From contig JANXZP010000110.1 in the NCBI GenBank assembly GCA_025355485.1, forward strand, positions 1 to 12,541: DNA of 12,541 nucleotides. Direction: 5' to 3'. Within the stretch, counting starts at the first letter, position 1. Each line of letters starts with the position of its first letter. Under the pieces are notes generated by a model. The model did not search any database. It was not told where the DNA came from and saw only the letters and a program-made list of their open reading frames with translations. Position numbers and translations under genes: made by a program. Below, in pieces: positions 1 through 7,173 of this stretch. Source of the stretch: Pseudomonadota bacterium. Its GTDB lineage: Bacteria > Pseudomonadota > Gammaproteobacteria > Xanthomonadales > Xanthomonadaceae.

Positions 1-1
1 C

Positions 2-1072
<1,071 letters not shown>

Positions 1073-1075
1073 TCG

Positions 1076-1093
1076 CCGCGAGAATTATCGCGG
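1076..1093 (+). repeat. Small inverted repeat between ahcY and the next start codon
   Basis: CCGCGA (1076-1081) and TCGCGG (1088-1093) are perfect reverse complements around a 6-nt loop, GAATTA. The right arm abuts the ATG at 1094. There is no U-run, so it is not an intrinsic terminator. It could be a hairpin that tunes initiation of the downstream gene, or chance in GC-rich DNA. The AATTAT spanning the loop also looks loosely like a -10 box. Confidence 0.4.
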
Positions 1094-1657
1094 ATGCGCG
1101 CGATCGTCGCGCTGGTTTTCATGCTGTTCGCGGGCTGCGCCGTTTCGGCGGCGCAGCCTTCGCAGGCGAACGTGCGCGATCGTCTTGTGCATCCATCCGC
1201 CGATGTCGTCGCGCAAGTGGATCGGCTACTGCCTGGCGCAATCGTCTTTATCGAGTCCATCGAAGAAAATGCATTGGCCGATGGACGTCCGCTAAGTGTC
1301 GGCGGAATGGCGTTGGCGCGTAGTGTAGGTGTGACCAAGCCGGAGCGCGTACGTGTGCTGGAAGAGTCATCGATGCCGGGCACTGATGAGCCTACATTCG
1401 CGATACTGATCCGCATGATTGGCGAAGGCAATCCACGCCGCTGGGGGCTTGCCGCGCGCTACGGCATCGTGTGCAAGACCCACCCGACGCAATTCCTGCT
1501 CGCGCACGAACTGCACCACGTGGCGCAGTACGAAAGCCTCGGACTTGGGGGTTTCGCGCGCCGTTACATCACCGAATTGCTGGTGGTCGGTTACACGAAT
1601 GCACCGCTGGAAGCCGAAGCCAACGCAGCAGCAGCTCCGTACAAAGGATTGCCATGA
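1094..1657 (+). CDS. Putative exported HExxH zinc-metallopeptidase-like protein
   Basis: A 187-aa protein of unknown specific function. Residues 1-20 form a signal peptide: a short basic start, a hydrophobic core and either an AVSAA-type SPase I site or a lipobox-like FAGC with Cys15. It therefore probably acts in the periplasm or as a lipoprotein. The only enzymatic signature is HELHHVAQYE at 138-147. His138, Glu139 and His142 form an intact HExxH zinc site, and LEAEAN at 172-177 supplies a glutamate that could be the third ligand. The HExxHVxQ...ExEA spacing resembles DUF4157-type metallopeptidases; this is recalled similarity, not a search. The start at 1094 gives the signal peptide but has no clear Shine-Dalgarno. 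Its TGA overlaps the metF ATG (ATGA), so the two are probably translationally coupled. Its presence inside a methyl-cycle gene cluster has no obvious explanation. It is real as a gene; activity is unproven. Confidence 0.85.
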   Translation: MRAIVALVFMLFAGCAVSAAQPSQANVRDRLVHPSADVVAQVDRLLPGAIVFIESIEENALADGRPLSVGGMALARSVGVTKPERVRVLEESSMPGTDEPTFAILIRMIGEGNPRRWGLAARYGIVCKTHPTQFLLAHELHHVAQYESLGLGGFARRYITELLVVGYTNAPLEAEANAAAAPYKGLP

Positions 1658-2484
1658 GCAAAAACATTCCGATCTCCTTCGAGTTCTATCCACCCAAGAC
1701 CGACGAACAGCGCGCGCAACTGCACAAGACCGCCGCGCGGCTGAAACCGCACGCACCCGACTACGTGTCGGTGACCTTCGGCGCAGGCGGCTCGACCCTG
1801 AGCTACACGCCCGAGACCGTGCGCGGCCTGCGCGATGCGCATGCGCTGGAAGTCGCGCCGCACATCTCCTGCGTTGGAGGCACGCGTGCGGAAATCCACG
1901 CGCTGCTCGATATCTATGCGCAGATTGGCGTGCGTCGCATCGTCGCACTGCGCGGCGACCTGCCGTCCGGCATGGCGCGCGCAGGCGAGTTCCGTTACGC
2001 GGCAGAACTGGTGCGCTACGTGCGCGAGAGTTTCGGCGACCGCTTTCATATCGAGGTCGCGTGCTATCCGGAGATCCATCCGCAATCCGACGACGCACTG
2101 GCCGACCTGCGTCATTTCCAGGCAAAGATCGAAGCCGGCGCCGATGGCGCGATCACCCAGTATTTCTACAACGCCGATGCGTATTTCCGTTTTGTCGAGG
2201 ATGCGCGGCGCGCGGGCGTGACGATTCCGATCACCGCAGGCGTGATGCCGATCGCGAACTTCACCCAGCTACGGCGCTTTTCGGAATCCTGCGGCGCGGA
2301 AATTCCGCGCTGGGTCGGCAAGCGCATGCAGGCCTTTGGCGACAATGCCGGTGCAGTGCGCGCGTTCGCTACCGACCTCGTCGCGGGACTGTGCCGGCGC
2401 CTGATCGAAGGCGGCGCGCCAGCGCTGCACTTCTATACCTTGAACCTGTCGAAGCCGACGCTCGCGGTGCTCGAGCGTTTATAG
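1654..2484 (+). CDS. metF: 5,10-methylenetetrahydrofolate reductase
   Basis: A cytosolic flavoprotein that reduces 5,10-methylene-THF to 5-methyl-THF, the methyl donor for remethylation of homocysteine to methionine. The 276-aa length is normal for the bacterial catalytic-domain-only form. Visible in order: SFEFYPPKT with the expected catalytic Glu10, SVTFGAGGST (39-48), PHISCVGGT (69-77), ALRGDLP with Asp102, EVACYPEIHP, the QYFYNADAYF segment and the closing HFYTLNLSKPT. The start at 1654 is favoured over longer in-frame alternatives because it gives the family N-terminus and has an AAAGGA ribosome site at 1643-1648. It also overlaps the preceding stop as ATGA. Upstream in-frame sequence belongs to the preceding gene in another frame. 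The position after ahcY fits a methionine-cycle operon. No truncation or missing key residue is seen. Confidence 0.96.
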   Translation: MSKNIPISFEFYPPKTDEQRAQLHKTAARLKPHAPDYVSVTFGAGGSTLSYTPETVRGLRDAHALEVAPHISCVGGTRAEIHALLDIYAQIGVRRIVALRGDLPSGMARAGEFRYAAELVRYVRESFGDRFHIEVACYPEIHPQSDDALADLRHFQAKIEAGADGAITQYFYNADAYFRFVEDARRAGVTIPITAGVMPIANFTQLRRFSESCGAEIPRWVGKRMQAFGDNAGAVRAFATDLVAGLCRRLIEGGAPALHFYTLNLSKPTLAVLERL

Positions 2485-2511
2485 ACTCGGCTTGGATTCA
2501 GCACGTCGGCG

Positions 2512-2517
2512 TATCCT
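2512..2517 (+). promoter_or_regulatory. Candidate -10 box for a leaderless transcript of the next gene
   Basis: TATCCT lies exactly six bases before the ATG at 2524, and no Shine-Dalgarno precedes that ATG. A -10 box at this distance would start transcription at or next to the ATG. A TTGGAT-like -35 at 2492-2497 has a short 14-nt spacer, which weakens the case. The same arrangement (TAnnnT-type box, six bases, ATG) occurs before thiG. Confidence 0.3.
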
Positions 2518-2523
2518 GCGGCG

Positions 2524-3084
2524 ATGCGTTCCGCCTTTCTCGTGCTGATGTTGCTCTGTGTTGCCGCGCTGCCGGCGTACGCTGCGGAACCGCACCGCTG
2601 CATCGACACGCACGGCGGCGCGATCTTCACCGACCAGCAATGCGAGGACATCGGCGCCAGCGTGCGTCCGGAACCGGCGCCGGCGTCGGAAGCTGCCACC
2701 ACCGGCCGGTTACATGCACGCACCTGCGCGCGCACCACCGACGGCTTGCTGCGCGGACTGCGTAATGCGCTTGCAGCCGGCGACGTGAATCAGCTCGCGG
2801 CGATCTATCACTGGCCGGGCATCACCAGCGCAGGTTCGGACGCGATCCTCAAGCACCTGCAGGCGATCGCCGCGCGCCCGCTGTTATCGGTCGAACTGAT
2901 CCGCGAGCGCCCGCAGGATGCCGACAGATCCATGACCGGCGCATCCGGAACCATCGCATCCACGCAAGCGCCCCAAACCAGCGCGATCGAGCTGGTGCAG
3001 GGGCGCTCGGGCGCCGACGCCATGCCGATGCGCACCGTCTTCGCGCTCACCGAAAACGCGGGCTGCTGGTTCGTGCGCTTCTGA
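2524..3084 (+). CDS. Exported DUF4124-like protein of unknown function
   Basis: A 186-aa protein. Residues 1-21 form a clear Sec signal peptide (hydrophobic core, PAYA-A cleavage site), so it is periplasmic or outside the membrane. Residues 24-42 (HRCIDTHGGAIFTDQQCED) match the DUF4124 pattern of a Cys, a 'dG...FtDqpC' turn and a second Cys. I recall this small domain as common at the N-terminus of Lysobacterales and pseudomonad exported proteins, and Cys26 and Cys40 may form a disulfide. The remaining ~140 residues include a helical stretch around 72-115 and end with GCWFVRF. Two further cysteines (69 and 181) are present. It starts 39 nt after metF with no terminator between, so it could be read from metF or from its own weak promoter. 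No enzymatic motif is visible; function is unknown. Confidence 0.85.
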   Translation: MRSAFLVLMLLCVAALPAYAAEPHRCIDTHGGAIFTDQQCEDIGASVRPEPAPASEAATTGRLHARTCARTTDGLLRGLRNALAAGDVNQLAAIYHWPGITSAGSDAILKHLQAIAARPLLSVELIRERPQDADRSMTGASGTIASTQAPQTSAIELVQGRSGADAMPMRTVFALTENAGCWFVRF

Positions 3085-3165
3085 CGAAGTCGCGTCGAGA
3101 GTGAAGGGGTGTTCAGCGCAGTGCGACTGGCGCAGAATGCGCACTGGACTACACGGATGCACCGC

Positions 3166-4083
3166 ATGAGCCATCACTACCCCGCGCATATCTGGCACAA
3201 CGGCGAGATCAAGCCATGGGCCGAAGCGACCACGCATGTGATGTCGCACGCGTTGCATTACGGATCGTCGGTGTTCGAGGGCATCCGCAGCTACGCCACG
3301 CCAGATGGCCAGCGCATTTTCCGGCTGACCGATCACCTCAAGCGCCTGTACACGTCGGCGAAAATCTACGACATGGTGATCCCGTACACGCTCGATGAAC
3401 TCGCGATGGCGTGCCGGCATGTGATCGCCGCGAACAAACTCGAGAAAGCGTATCTGCGACCGCTCGCATTCCGAGGGCTCGGCGGTTTCGGGCTGTCGGC
3501 CGATTGCCCGACCGAAGTCTCGATCGCGGCCTGGCACATGGGCCCGTATCTTGGCGCAGGCACCCTCGAATCAGGCATCGATGCCTGCGTGTCGAGCTGG
3601 CAGCGGATGGCGCCGAACACGATCCCGGCCGGCGCGAAAGCCGGCGGGAATTACCTATCCGGCCAGTTGATCGCGCGCGAGGCGCGGCGGCTAGGTTTCG
3701 GCGAAGGCATCGCGATGGCATCGACCGGATTGCTGTCCGAAGGCGCCGGCGAAAACCTGTTCCTGGTATTCGAGGGCGCACTGCACACCACGCCGGTCAG
3801 CGCCGCACTGCTCAACGGCATCACCCGCAACTCCATCATCACGCTCGCGCGCAAGAACGGCATCGAAGTCGTCGAACGCGACATCCCGCGCGAATACCTT
3901 TACCTGTGCGACGAACTCTTCATGTGCGGCACCGCCGCGGAAATCACGCCGATCCGTTCGGTCGATGGCAAGCCGGTTGGCGAAGGCAAGCCCGGGCCGG
4001 TCACGGCGAAGATCCAGGCACTGTTCTTCGGTCTGTTCGACGGCCGCACGGCGGACGAATGGGGTTGGCTGGAGCAATGTTGA
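3166..4083 (+). CDS. ilvE: Branched-chain amino acid aminotransferase
   Basis: A PLP enzyme of fold type IV that catalyses the last step of leucine, isoleucine and valine synthesis: 2-oxo acid plus glutamate to amino acid plus 2-oxoglutarate. The 305-aa length equals the usual ~305-310. Seen: HALHYGSSVFEGIR (28-41), RPLAFRG (98-104), AKAGGNYLSG with Lys158 at the expected Schiff-base position, SEGAGENLF, and the C-terminal CGTAAEITP block that holds phosphate/substrate. I chose the ATG at 3166 because MSHHYPAHIWHNGEI aligns with how I remember family members beginning. ATGs at 3157 and 3109 would add unconserved residues. The 81-nt leader holds a small GCGCA/TGCGC hairpin at 3130-3142 and no clear terminator. 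It is convergent with the minus-strand gene 7 nt downstream. Assignment is very secure; D-amino-acid aminotransferase is less likely given the strong IlvE motifs. Confidence 0.96.
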   Translation: MSHHYPAHIWHNGEIKPWAEATTHVMSHALHYGSSVFEGIRSYATPDGQRIFRLTDHLKRLYTSAKIYDMVIPYTLDELAMACRHVIAANKLEKAYLRPLAFRGLGGFGLSADCPTEVSIAAWHMGPYLGAGTLESGIDACVSSWQRMAPNTIPAGAKAGGNYLSGQLIAREARRLGFGEGIAMASTGLLSEGAGENLFLVFEGALHTTPVSAALLNGITRNSIITLARKNGIEVVERDIPREYLYLCDELFMCGTAAEITPIRSVDGKPVGEGKPGPVTAKIQALFFGLFDGRTADEWGWLEQC

Positions 4084-4090
4084 GCGGCTG

Positions 4091-4339
4091 CTAAGGGTTC
4101 GGACGCGGCCTAGTCAGCAGCCAGGTACCGATCATTACCAATGGCAGTAACGCAAGCCACCACCAGCGCAGAAATTCAGCTGCAACTGTGCACGCAAATG
4201 ATGGAGAGCCCAAGCAGTGGGTTTGATCCCATTGAACGAGGTGCGGTACCAAGTAAGCAATCGCCAGCGCTGCCAATACGAGCAGCACAACAAACGTAAC
4301 CAAGACAGACAATGCCATCAGTACGATGCGTTTGAACAT
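4091..4339 (-). CDS. Small two-helix membrane protein downstream of colS
   Basis: An 82-aa protein that I do not recognise. It has a basic N-terminus (MFKR), a long hydrophobic helix at about 5-34, a short loop with two cysteines (Cys42 and Cys50), and a second hydrophobic segment at about 57-75 that starts WWW and ends in an Arg/Pro tail. It is therefore probably a two-pass inner-membrane protein. The start lies six bases after the colS stop, so it would be the third gene of the colR-colS transcript. Its stop is only 7 nt from the convergent ilvE stop. Its DNA is noticeably less GC-rich than the neighbours, which could mean relaxed codon use or later acquisition. The Shine-Dalgarno is poor. 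It could be an accessory to the kinase, but that is inferred from position only. Confidence 0.6.
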   Translation of the reverse strand: MFKRIVLMALSVLVTFVVLLVLAALAIAYLVPHLVQWDQTHCLGSPSFACTVAAEFLRWWWLALLPLVMIGTWLLTRPRPNP

Positions 4340-4345
4340 TCCGGA

Positions 4346-5638
4346 CTAACCCACCTTCGGCGGATCAAATGACAGCGTGGCCACCGCGCCACGCGCATCC
4401 GACCGTGGCGCGATCGCGACTTTCCAGCCGTAGAGTTCGCACAACCTCCCGACGATCGACAGGCCGATGCCCGCGCCCTTGGTGCCGGTCGAGCTTTCGC
4501 CGCGGAAGCCGCGTTCGAACAGGTGCGCGGCGTCTTCGACGCTGATACCCGGGCCGCTGTCGATCACCTGCACGCAGTCGCGCGCGACCTTGACCAGCAC
4601 GTCGCCGGCCGCGGTGTATTTGCAGGCGTTGCCGATCAGGTTGCCGATCGCAACCGACAGGATCGCCTCCGGCACGTCGATGCTGGCCTCGGCATCGCCT
4701 TCGGCACGCAGTTGCACGGGCTTGCCGGCGAGCTGCGCGCGATTGGATTCGAGCAGCAGGTTCGCGAGTTGCAGCAGGTTCGTGCTGCCGGTGCCGCGCT
4801 CGTTGCGCGAGAGCATCAGCAGCGCGGTGATCAAGTGCGTGCTCTGTTGCGCTGCGCGGTCGATGCGTTGCAATCGCAGGCGCATCTTGTCCGACGGTTC
4901 GTTGCTGGCGAGCATCAGTTCGGTCGCGCCGTGGATCACCGCGAGCGGCGTGCGCAATTCGTGGCTGACATCGGCGTTGAATTCGCGGTCGCGGCGCACG
5001 ACCTCGGTAAGCCGGTCGGCGTAATCGTCGAGCGCCGCGGCGAGTTGGCCGACTTCGTCGTCGGCAAAATGCGGCGCAAGCTTTTCGTGGGTCTGGGTAG
5101 CGGCGAACGCGCGCAGGCGCTGCGCAAGGTGCGCGACCGGGCTCATCACGCGCGACGAAGCCCACATGCCGACCAGCAGGGACAGCACGGTGAACACGAC
5201 CACGACAACGACCAGCGCCCATTCGAAACGTTGCTGACTCTCGTGCTCCTGCGAGTATTCGTAGCGCAGGAAGAACCAGTATTTCGGATCCTTGCGCACG
5301 ACCAGTTTGTAGGTATGCGTGCTGCCCGCGGCATCGGTTTCCTGCAACTCATGGATACCCGACGGCAGTCCCCGCCAATCGGGAGGAACGAGTGCGATCT
5401 TGCCGATGCCGTACACGTGGCCGACGAGCTTCTCGAACGGCACGCCGGCCTTGTCCGGGTTGGTATAGAACCCGTTGGCGAAATCATCGACGTTATTCTT
5501 CAGTGCCTGGCCGATCACCTGGCGTTCTACCCGCGCCCGCAGATAGACCGTGGTCGAAGCGATCAGCACCGCCAGGCCAAAGCCCAGCAGCAGGTAGGAA
5601 ACGATGATCCTGCTGCGGAGCCTACGCCGGTACAGCAT
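4346..5638 (-). CDS. colS: Sensor histidine kinase, ColS-like
   Basis: An inner-membrane sensor kinase of 430 aa that would autophosphorylate and pass phosphate to the adjacent response regulator. Domains: TM1 about 11-32, periplasmic sensor about 33-138, TM2 about 140-160, HAMP about 160-212, HisKA with FNADVSHELRTPL and phospho-acceptor His226, then HATPase with an N-box around IGNLIGNACKYT (Asn337), G1 IDSGPG (360-364) and G2 KGAGIGL. All key kinase residues are intact. The sensor domain carries HELQE (96-100), that is an ExxE motif with an adjacent His, plus His74, His108 and several Glu near 127-133. I recall an ExxE motif with flanking His as the metal-binding site of Pseudomonas ColS, so a metal-stress sensor is plausible. 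The ATG overlaps the 3' end of the regulator gene by 17 nt, indicating coupling. Kinase identity is certain; the ColS label and ligand are inferred. Confidence 0.85.
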   Translation of the reverse strand: MLYRRRLRSRIIVSYLLLGFGLAVLIASTTVYLRARVERQVIGQALKNNVDDFANGFYTNPDKAGVPFEKLVGHVYGIGKIALVPPDWRGLPSGIHELQETDAAGSTHTYKLVVRKDPKYWFFLRYEYSQEHESQQRFEWALVVVVVVFTVLSLLVGMWASSRVMSPVAHLAQRLRAFAATQTHEKLAPHFADDEVGQLAAALDDYADRLTEVVRRDREFNADVSHELRTPLAVIHGATELMLASNEPSDKMRLRLQRIDRAAQQSTHLITALLMLSRNERGTGSTNLLQLANLLLESNRAQLAGKPVQLRAEGDAEASIDVPEAILSVAIGNLIGNACKYTAAGDVLVKVARDCVQVIDSGPGISVEDAAHLFERGFRGESSTGTKGAGIGLSIVGRLCELYGWKVAIAPRSDARGAVATLSFDPPKVG

Positions 5639-6308
5639 CGGGATCGGCGATCCGGTAGCCGATGCCGTGGCGGGTCTGGATCAGTGGCTTCGGGAACGGC
5701 TTGTCCACCGCTGCGCGCAGGCCGTGGATGTGCACGCGCAAGCTGTCGGAATCGGGCAGTTCCTCTCCCCAGACGCGGGTTTCGAGCTCCTGCCGGGTGA
5801 CCACCGACGGCGAGGATTCCATCAGCGATTGCAGGATCTTCAGCGCGGTCGGGTTGAGTTGCAGCAACTTGCCCTCGCGGCGCACTTCCAGCGTGTCGAG
5901 GTTGTATTCCAGGTCGGCCACGTTGAGGATGCGCGATTGCGGTCCCTTGCCACGACGCAACAGCACCGCGAGCCGCGCATCCACTTCCTGCAATGCGAAC
6001 GGCTTGACCAGGTAATCGTCGGCGCCGGCCTCGAAACCGTCGAGCTTGTTCTCGAGCGCATCGCGCGCGGTCAGCATCAGCACCGGGGTCTGCTTGCGCG
6101 CGTCCTGGCGCAGCCTGCGACAGACTTCCAATCCATCCATGCCAGGAAGATTCAGGTCGAGCACGATCGCATCGAAGTCGTTGACCACGGCCAGGTGCAA
6201 TCCGGTGACGCCATCGGCCGCGAAGTCCACGGTGTGTCCGCGCTCCTCGAGGTAATCCCCGAGGTTCGCGGCGATGTCGCTGTTGTCTTCGATGACCAGG
6301 ATGCGCAT
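5622..6308 (-). CDS. colR: OmpR/PhoB-family response regulator, ColR-like
   Basis: A 228-aa cytoplasmic transcription factor partnered with the kinase encoded immediately downstream. The receiver domain (1-~118) has the acidic pair Glu7-Asp8, phospho-acceptor Asp51 in VLDLNLPGMDG, Thr80 in LTARD and Lys102 in VKPFA. The C-terminal winged helix (~125-220) has LNPTALKILQSLM, VVTRQELETRVWGE, the recognition-helix stretch DSDSLRVHIHGLR and the wing RHGIGYRI. The signature PDSDSLR-HxHxLR, then DKPF-KPL, closely matches my memory of Pseudomonas ColR, which with ColS responds to excess metals and membrane stress. The ATG at 6308 gives a standard N-terminus (MRILVIEDN). It follows the upstream minus-strand gene by 37 nt and is preceded by a 12-bp palindrome. 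The regulator class is certain; the ColR name rests on recalled similarity. Confidence 0.88.
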   Translation of the reverse strand: MRILVIEDNSDIAANLGDYLEERGHTVDFAADGVTGLHLAVVNDFDAIVLDLNLPGMDGLEVCRRLRQDARKQTPVLMLTARDALENKLDGFEAGADDYLVKPFALQEVDARLAVLLRRGKGPQSRILNVADLEYNLDTLEVRREGKLLQLNPTALKILQSLMESSPSVVTRQELETRVWGEELPDSDSLRVHIHGLRAAVDKPFPKPLIQTRHGIGYRIADPDAVPA

Positions 6309-6310
6309 GG

Positions 6311-6322
6311 AAGGCCGGCCTT
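6311..6322. promoter_or_regulatory. 12-bp perfect palindrome just upstream of colR
   Basis: AAGGCCGGCCTT is a perfect palindrome ending 2 nt before the colR start codon. It contains the only AAGG that could serve as a ribosome site. It could be an operator for autoregulation, or a structure that affects ribosome access. The site is made only of G/C-rich halves, so chance cannot be excluded. Confidence 0.3.
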
Positions 6323-6345
6323 GTGCGGAAATCGCTCGTGCACCG

Positions 6346-6801
6346 CTAATTGGAGGTGGCGCCGTTCAGCCGCATCGAATCCTGCGCCTTTTCCTGTTCG
6401 CGGCGCATCTGGGCGACTGTCTTGCATACGTTATGCGGCATATGGCTACCGATCGGCTCGCTGCGCTGGCATACAACCCGGCTGTCAGCTGCGGCGTGCT
6501 GAATGATGTTCGCGACGAGTTCCTGGTCGTTGGCCATCTCGACGCGCGCCTGCGGAGCAAGCAGGCCGCCGTCGTCGACATGTTGCCAACGCTCATCCAT
6601 CCGGTTCAGGGCGGTGATGAGGGTTTTCTGATCATCGGCCTTGATTTCCTTGAATCGCTTGCCGTCGCTGATGTCCTTCAGGACCGAGGCCTTCATGGCG
6701 ACGAATTCCTGTTTTGACTGCAAGCCATGGATGCCGTCTTCGGCCATGGCGTTTCCAATGGCCAACAAAACGATCAATGCTGCAACGCTGCGCAGATGCA
6801 T
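6346..6801 (-). CDS. Small exported protein with a conserved-looking two-cysteine C-terminal motif
   Basis: A 151-aa protein not recognised by name. The chosen start (6801) yields a textbook signal peptide (MHLRSVAALIVLLAIGNAMA, cleavage before EDG) and has AAGG about 10 nt upstream. Longer in-frame starts up to 6891 would bury the signal peptide and run through a 16-bp palindrome. The mature part is charged and helical (about 25-75, rich in Lys, Asp and Glu). It ends with VCQRSEPIGSHMPHNVCKTVAQMRREQE, in which Cys111 and Cys126 flank a PxGSH turn and are followed by a basic-acidic helix. I recall similar 'C-R-x-PxGSH-x-C' tails in short exported Lysobacterales proteins of unknown role. It lies 37 nt upstream of colR on the same strand with no terminator between, so it may be co-transcribed with the two-component system. 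Base composition is somewhat less GC-rich than neighbours. Confidence 0.8.
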   Translation of the reverse strand: MHLRSVAALIVLLAIGNAMAEDGIHGLQSKQEFVAMKASVLKDISDGKRFKEIKADDQKTLITALNRMDERWQHVDDGGLLAPQARVEMANDQELVANIIQHAAADSRVVCQRSEPIGSHMPHNVCKTVAQMRREQEKAQDSMRLNGATSN

Positions 6802-6856
6802 GGGGCAACTACCTTGCTTGAGGGTGTGAGCAATCATTCTGCCAGAGTCCTTGGAC

Positions 6857-6872
6857 ATCGGCATATGCCGAT
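6857..6872. promoter_or_regulatory. 16-bp perfect palindrome, candidate operator
   Basis: ATCGGCATATGCCGAT reads identically on both strands. It sits 56-71 nt upstream of the start codon at 6801, in the leader or promoter region of the exported two-cysteine protein gene. Its length and symmetry suit a dimeric repressor site. A weak TTGCAT lies about 17-18 nt upstream of it on the minus strand, so the palindrome might overlap a -10 region, but no good -10 match is present. The cognate regulator is unknown. Confidence 0.4.
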
Positions 6873-6979
6873 CGTTCAGTGCTTCATGCAACGTTGGTTG
6901 TCATTTGTGCATAGCTATTGAGTCGCATGCTTGGATGACGGTCGCGACTGCGTGCAATGGGTCAGCAAATCGCCGGACG

Positions 6980-7028
6980 AAAAAAAGTCCAAGGAGACGG
7001 CCGCAGAACGGCCCATCTCGCTTGGACT
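6980..7028 (-). terminator. Intrinsic terminator for the rimK transcript
   Basis: Read on the minus strand, AGTCCAAG (7028-7021) pairs perfectly with CTTGGACT (6993-6986). Inside this, GAGA pairs with TCTC, and GGCCG with CGGCC around a 5-nt loop. The stem is followed directly by six Ts (6985-6980). This is a classic long GC-rich hairpin plus U-run, about 145 nt after the rimK stop. It separates the tRNA-protease-rimK unit from the genes to the left. On the plus strand the T-run is missing, so it works in one direction. Confidence 0.85.
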
Positions 7029-7042
7029 CAAGGTAAAGCCCC

Positions 7043-7157
7043 GATTACCGTAATCTGCGAGTCACTGGACAGGAGACGAGGAGTGTCCGGCAGAGCTACA
7101 GTCCGGCCAGCCTACGACCGGCCGGGTTAATCGGCGGTTAAGCCGGACAGGATTTTT
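7043..7157. repeat. Cluster of dyads in the rimK 3' untranslated region
   Basis: Between the rimK stop and its terminator lie several inverted repeats. GATTAC-C-GTAATC is at 7043-7055. TGTCCGGC (7084-7091) faces GCCGGACA (7142-7149), with another GTCCGGC copy at 7101-7107. A GGCC-rich hairpin occupies about 7104-7126. On the plus strand the last arm is followed by AGGATTTTT (7150-7157), which could act as a weak terminator for a plus-strand transcript, but no plus-strand gene leads into it. With the palindrome at 6857 and the terminator, this accounts for the gene-free stretch 6802-7173. Confidence 0.5.
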
Positions 7158-7173
7158 CTGAACATCTTTCAGA

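Noticed and set aside
1073..1093. SAH or SAM riboswitch between ahcY and the following genes
   Set aside because: The 21-nt gap holds only a 6-bp hairpin, far too short for an aptamer. Any such element would lie upstream of ahcY, outside the window.
3109..3165. Earlier ilvE starts at 3109 and 3157
   Set aside because: Residues before MSHHYPAHIW are not family-like and neither site has a better ribosome site.
4084..4090. Terminator between convergent ilvE and the small membrane gene
   Set aside because: Only 7 nt separate the stops and no GC hairpin with a T-run is visible around them.
4523..5800. 425-aa plus-strand ORF opposite colS/colR, and similar long antisense ORFs at 9433-10476 and 11131-12126
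   Set aside because: High GC content leaves long open frames antisense to real genes. These have no recognisable domain, are rich in Arg/His/Ala, and lie over well-identified genes.
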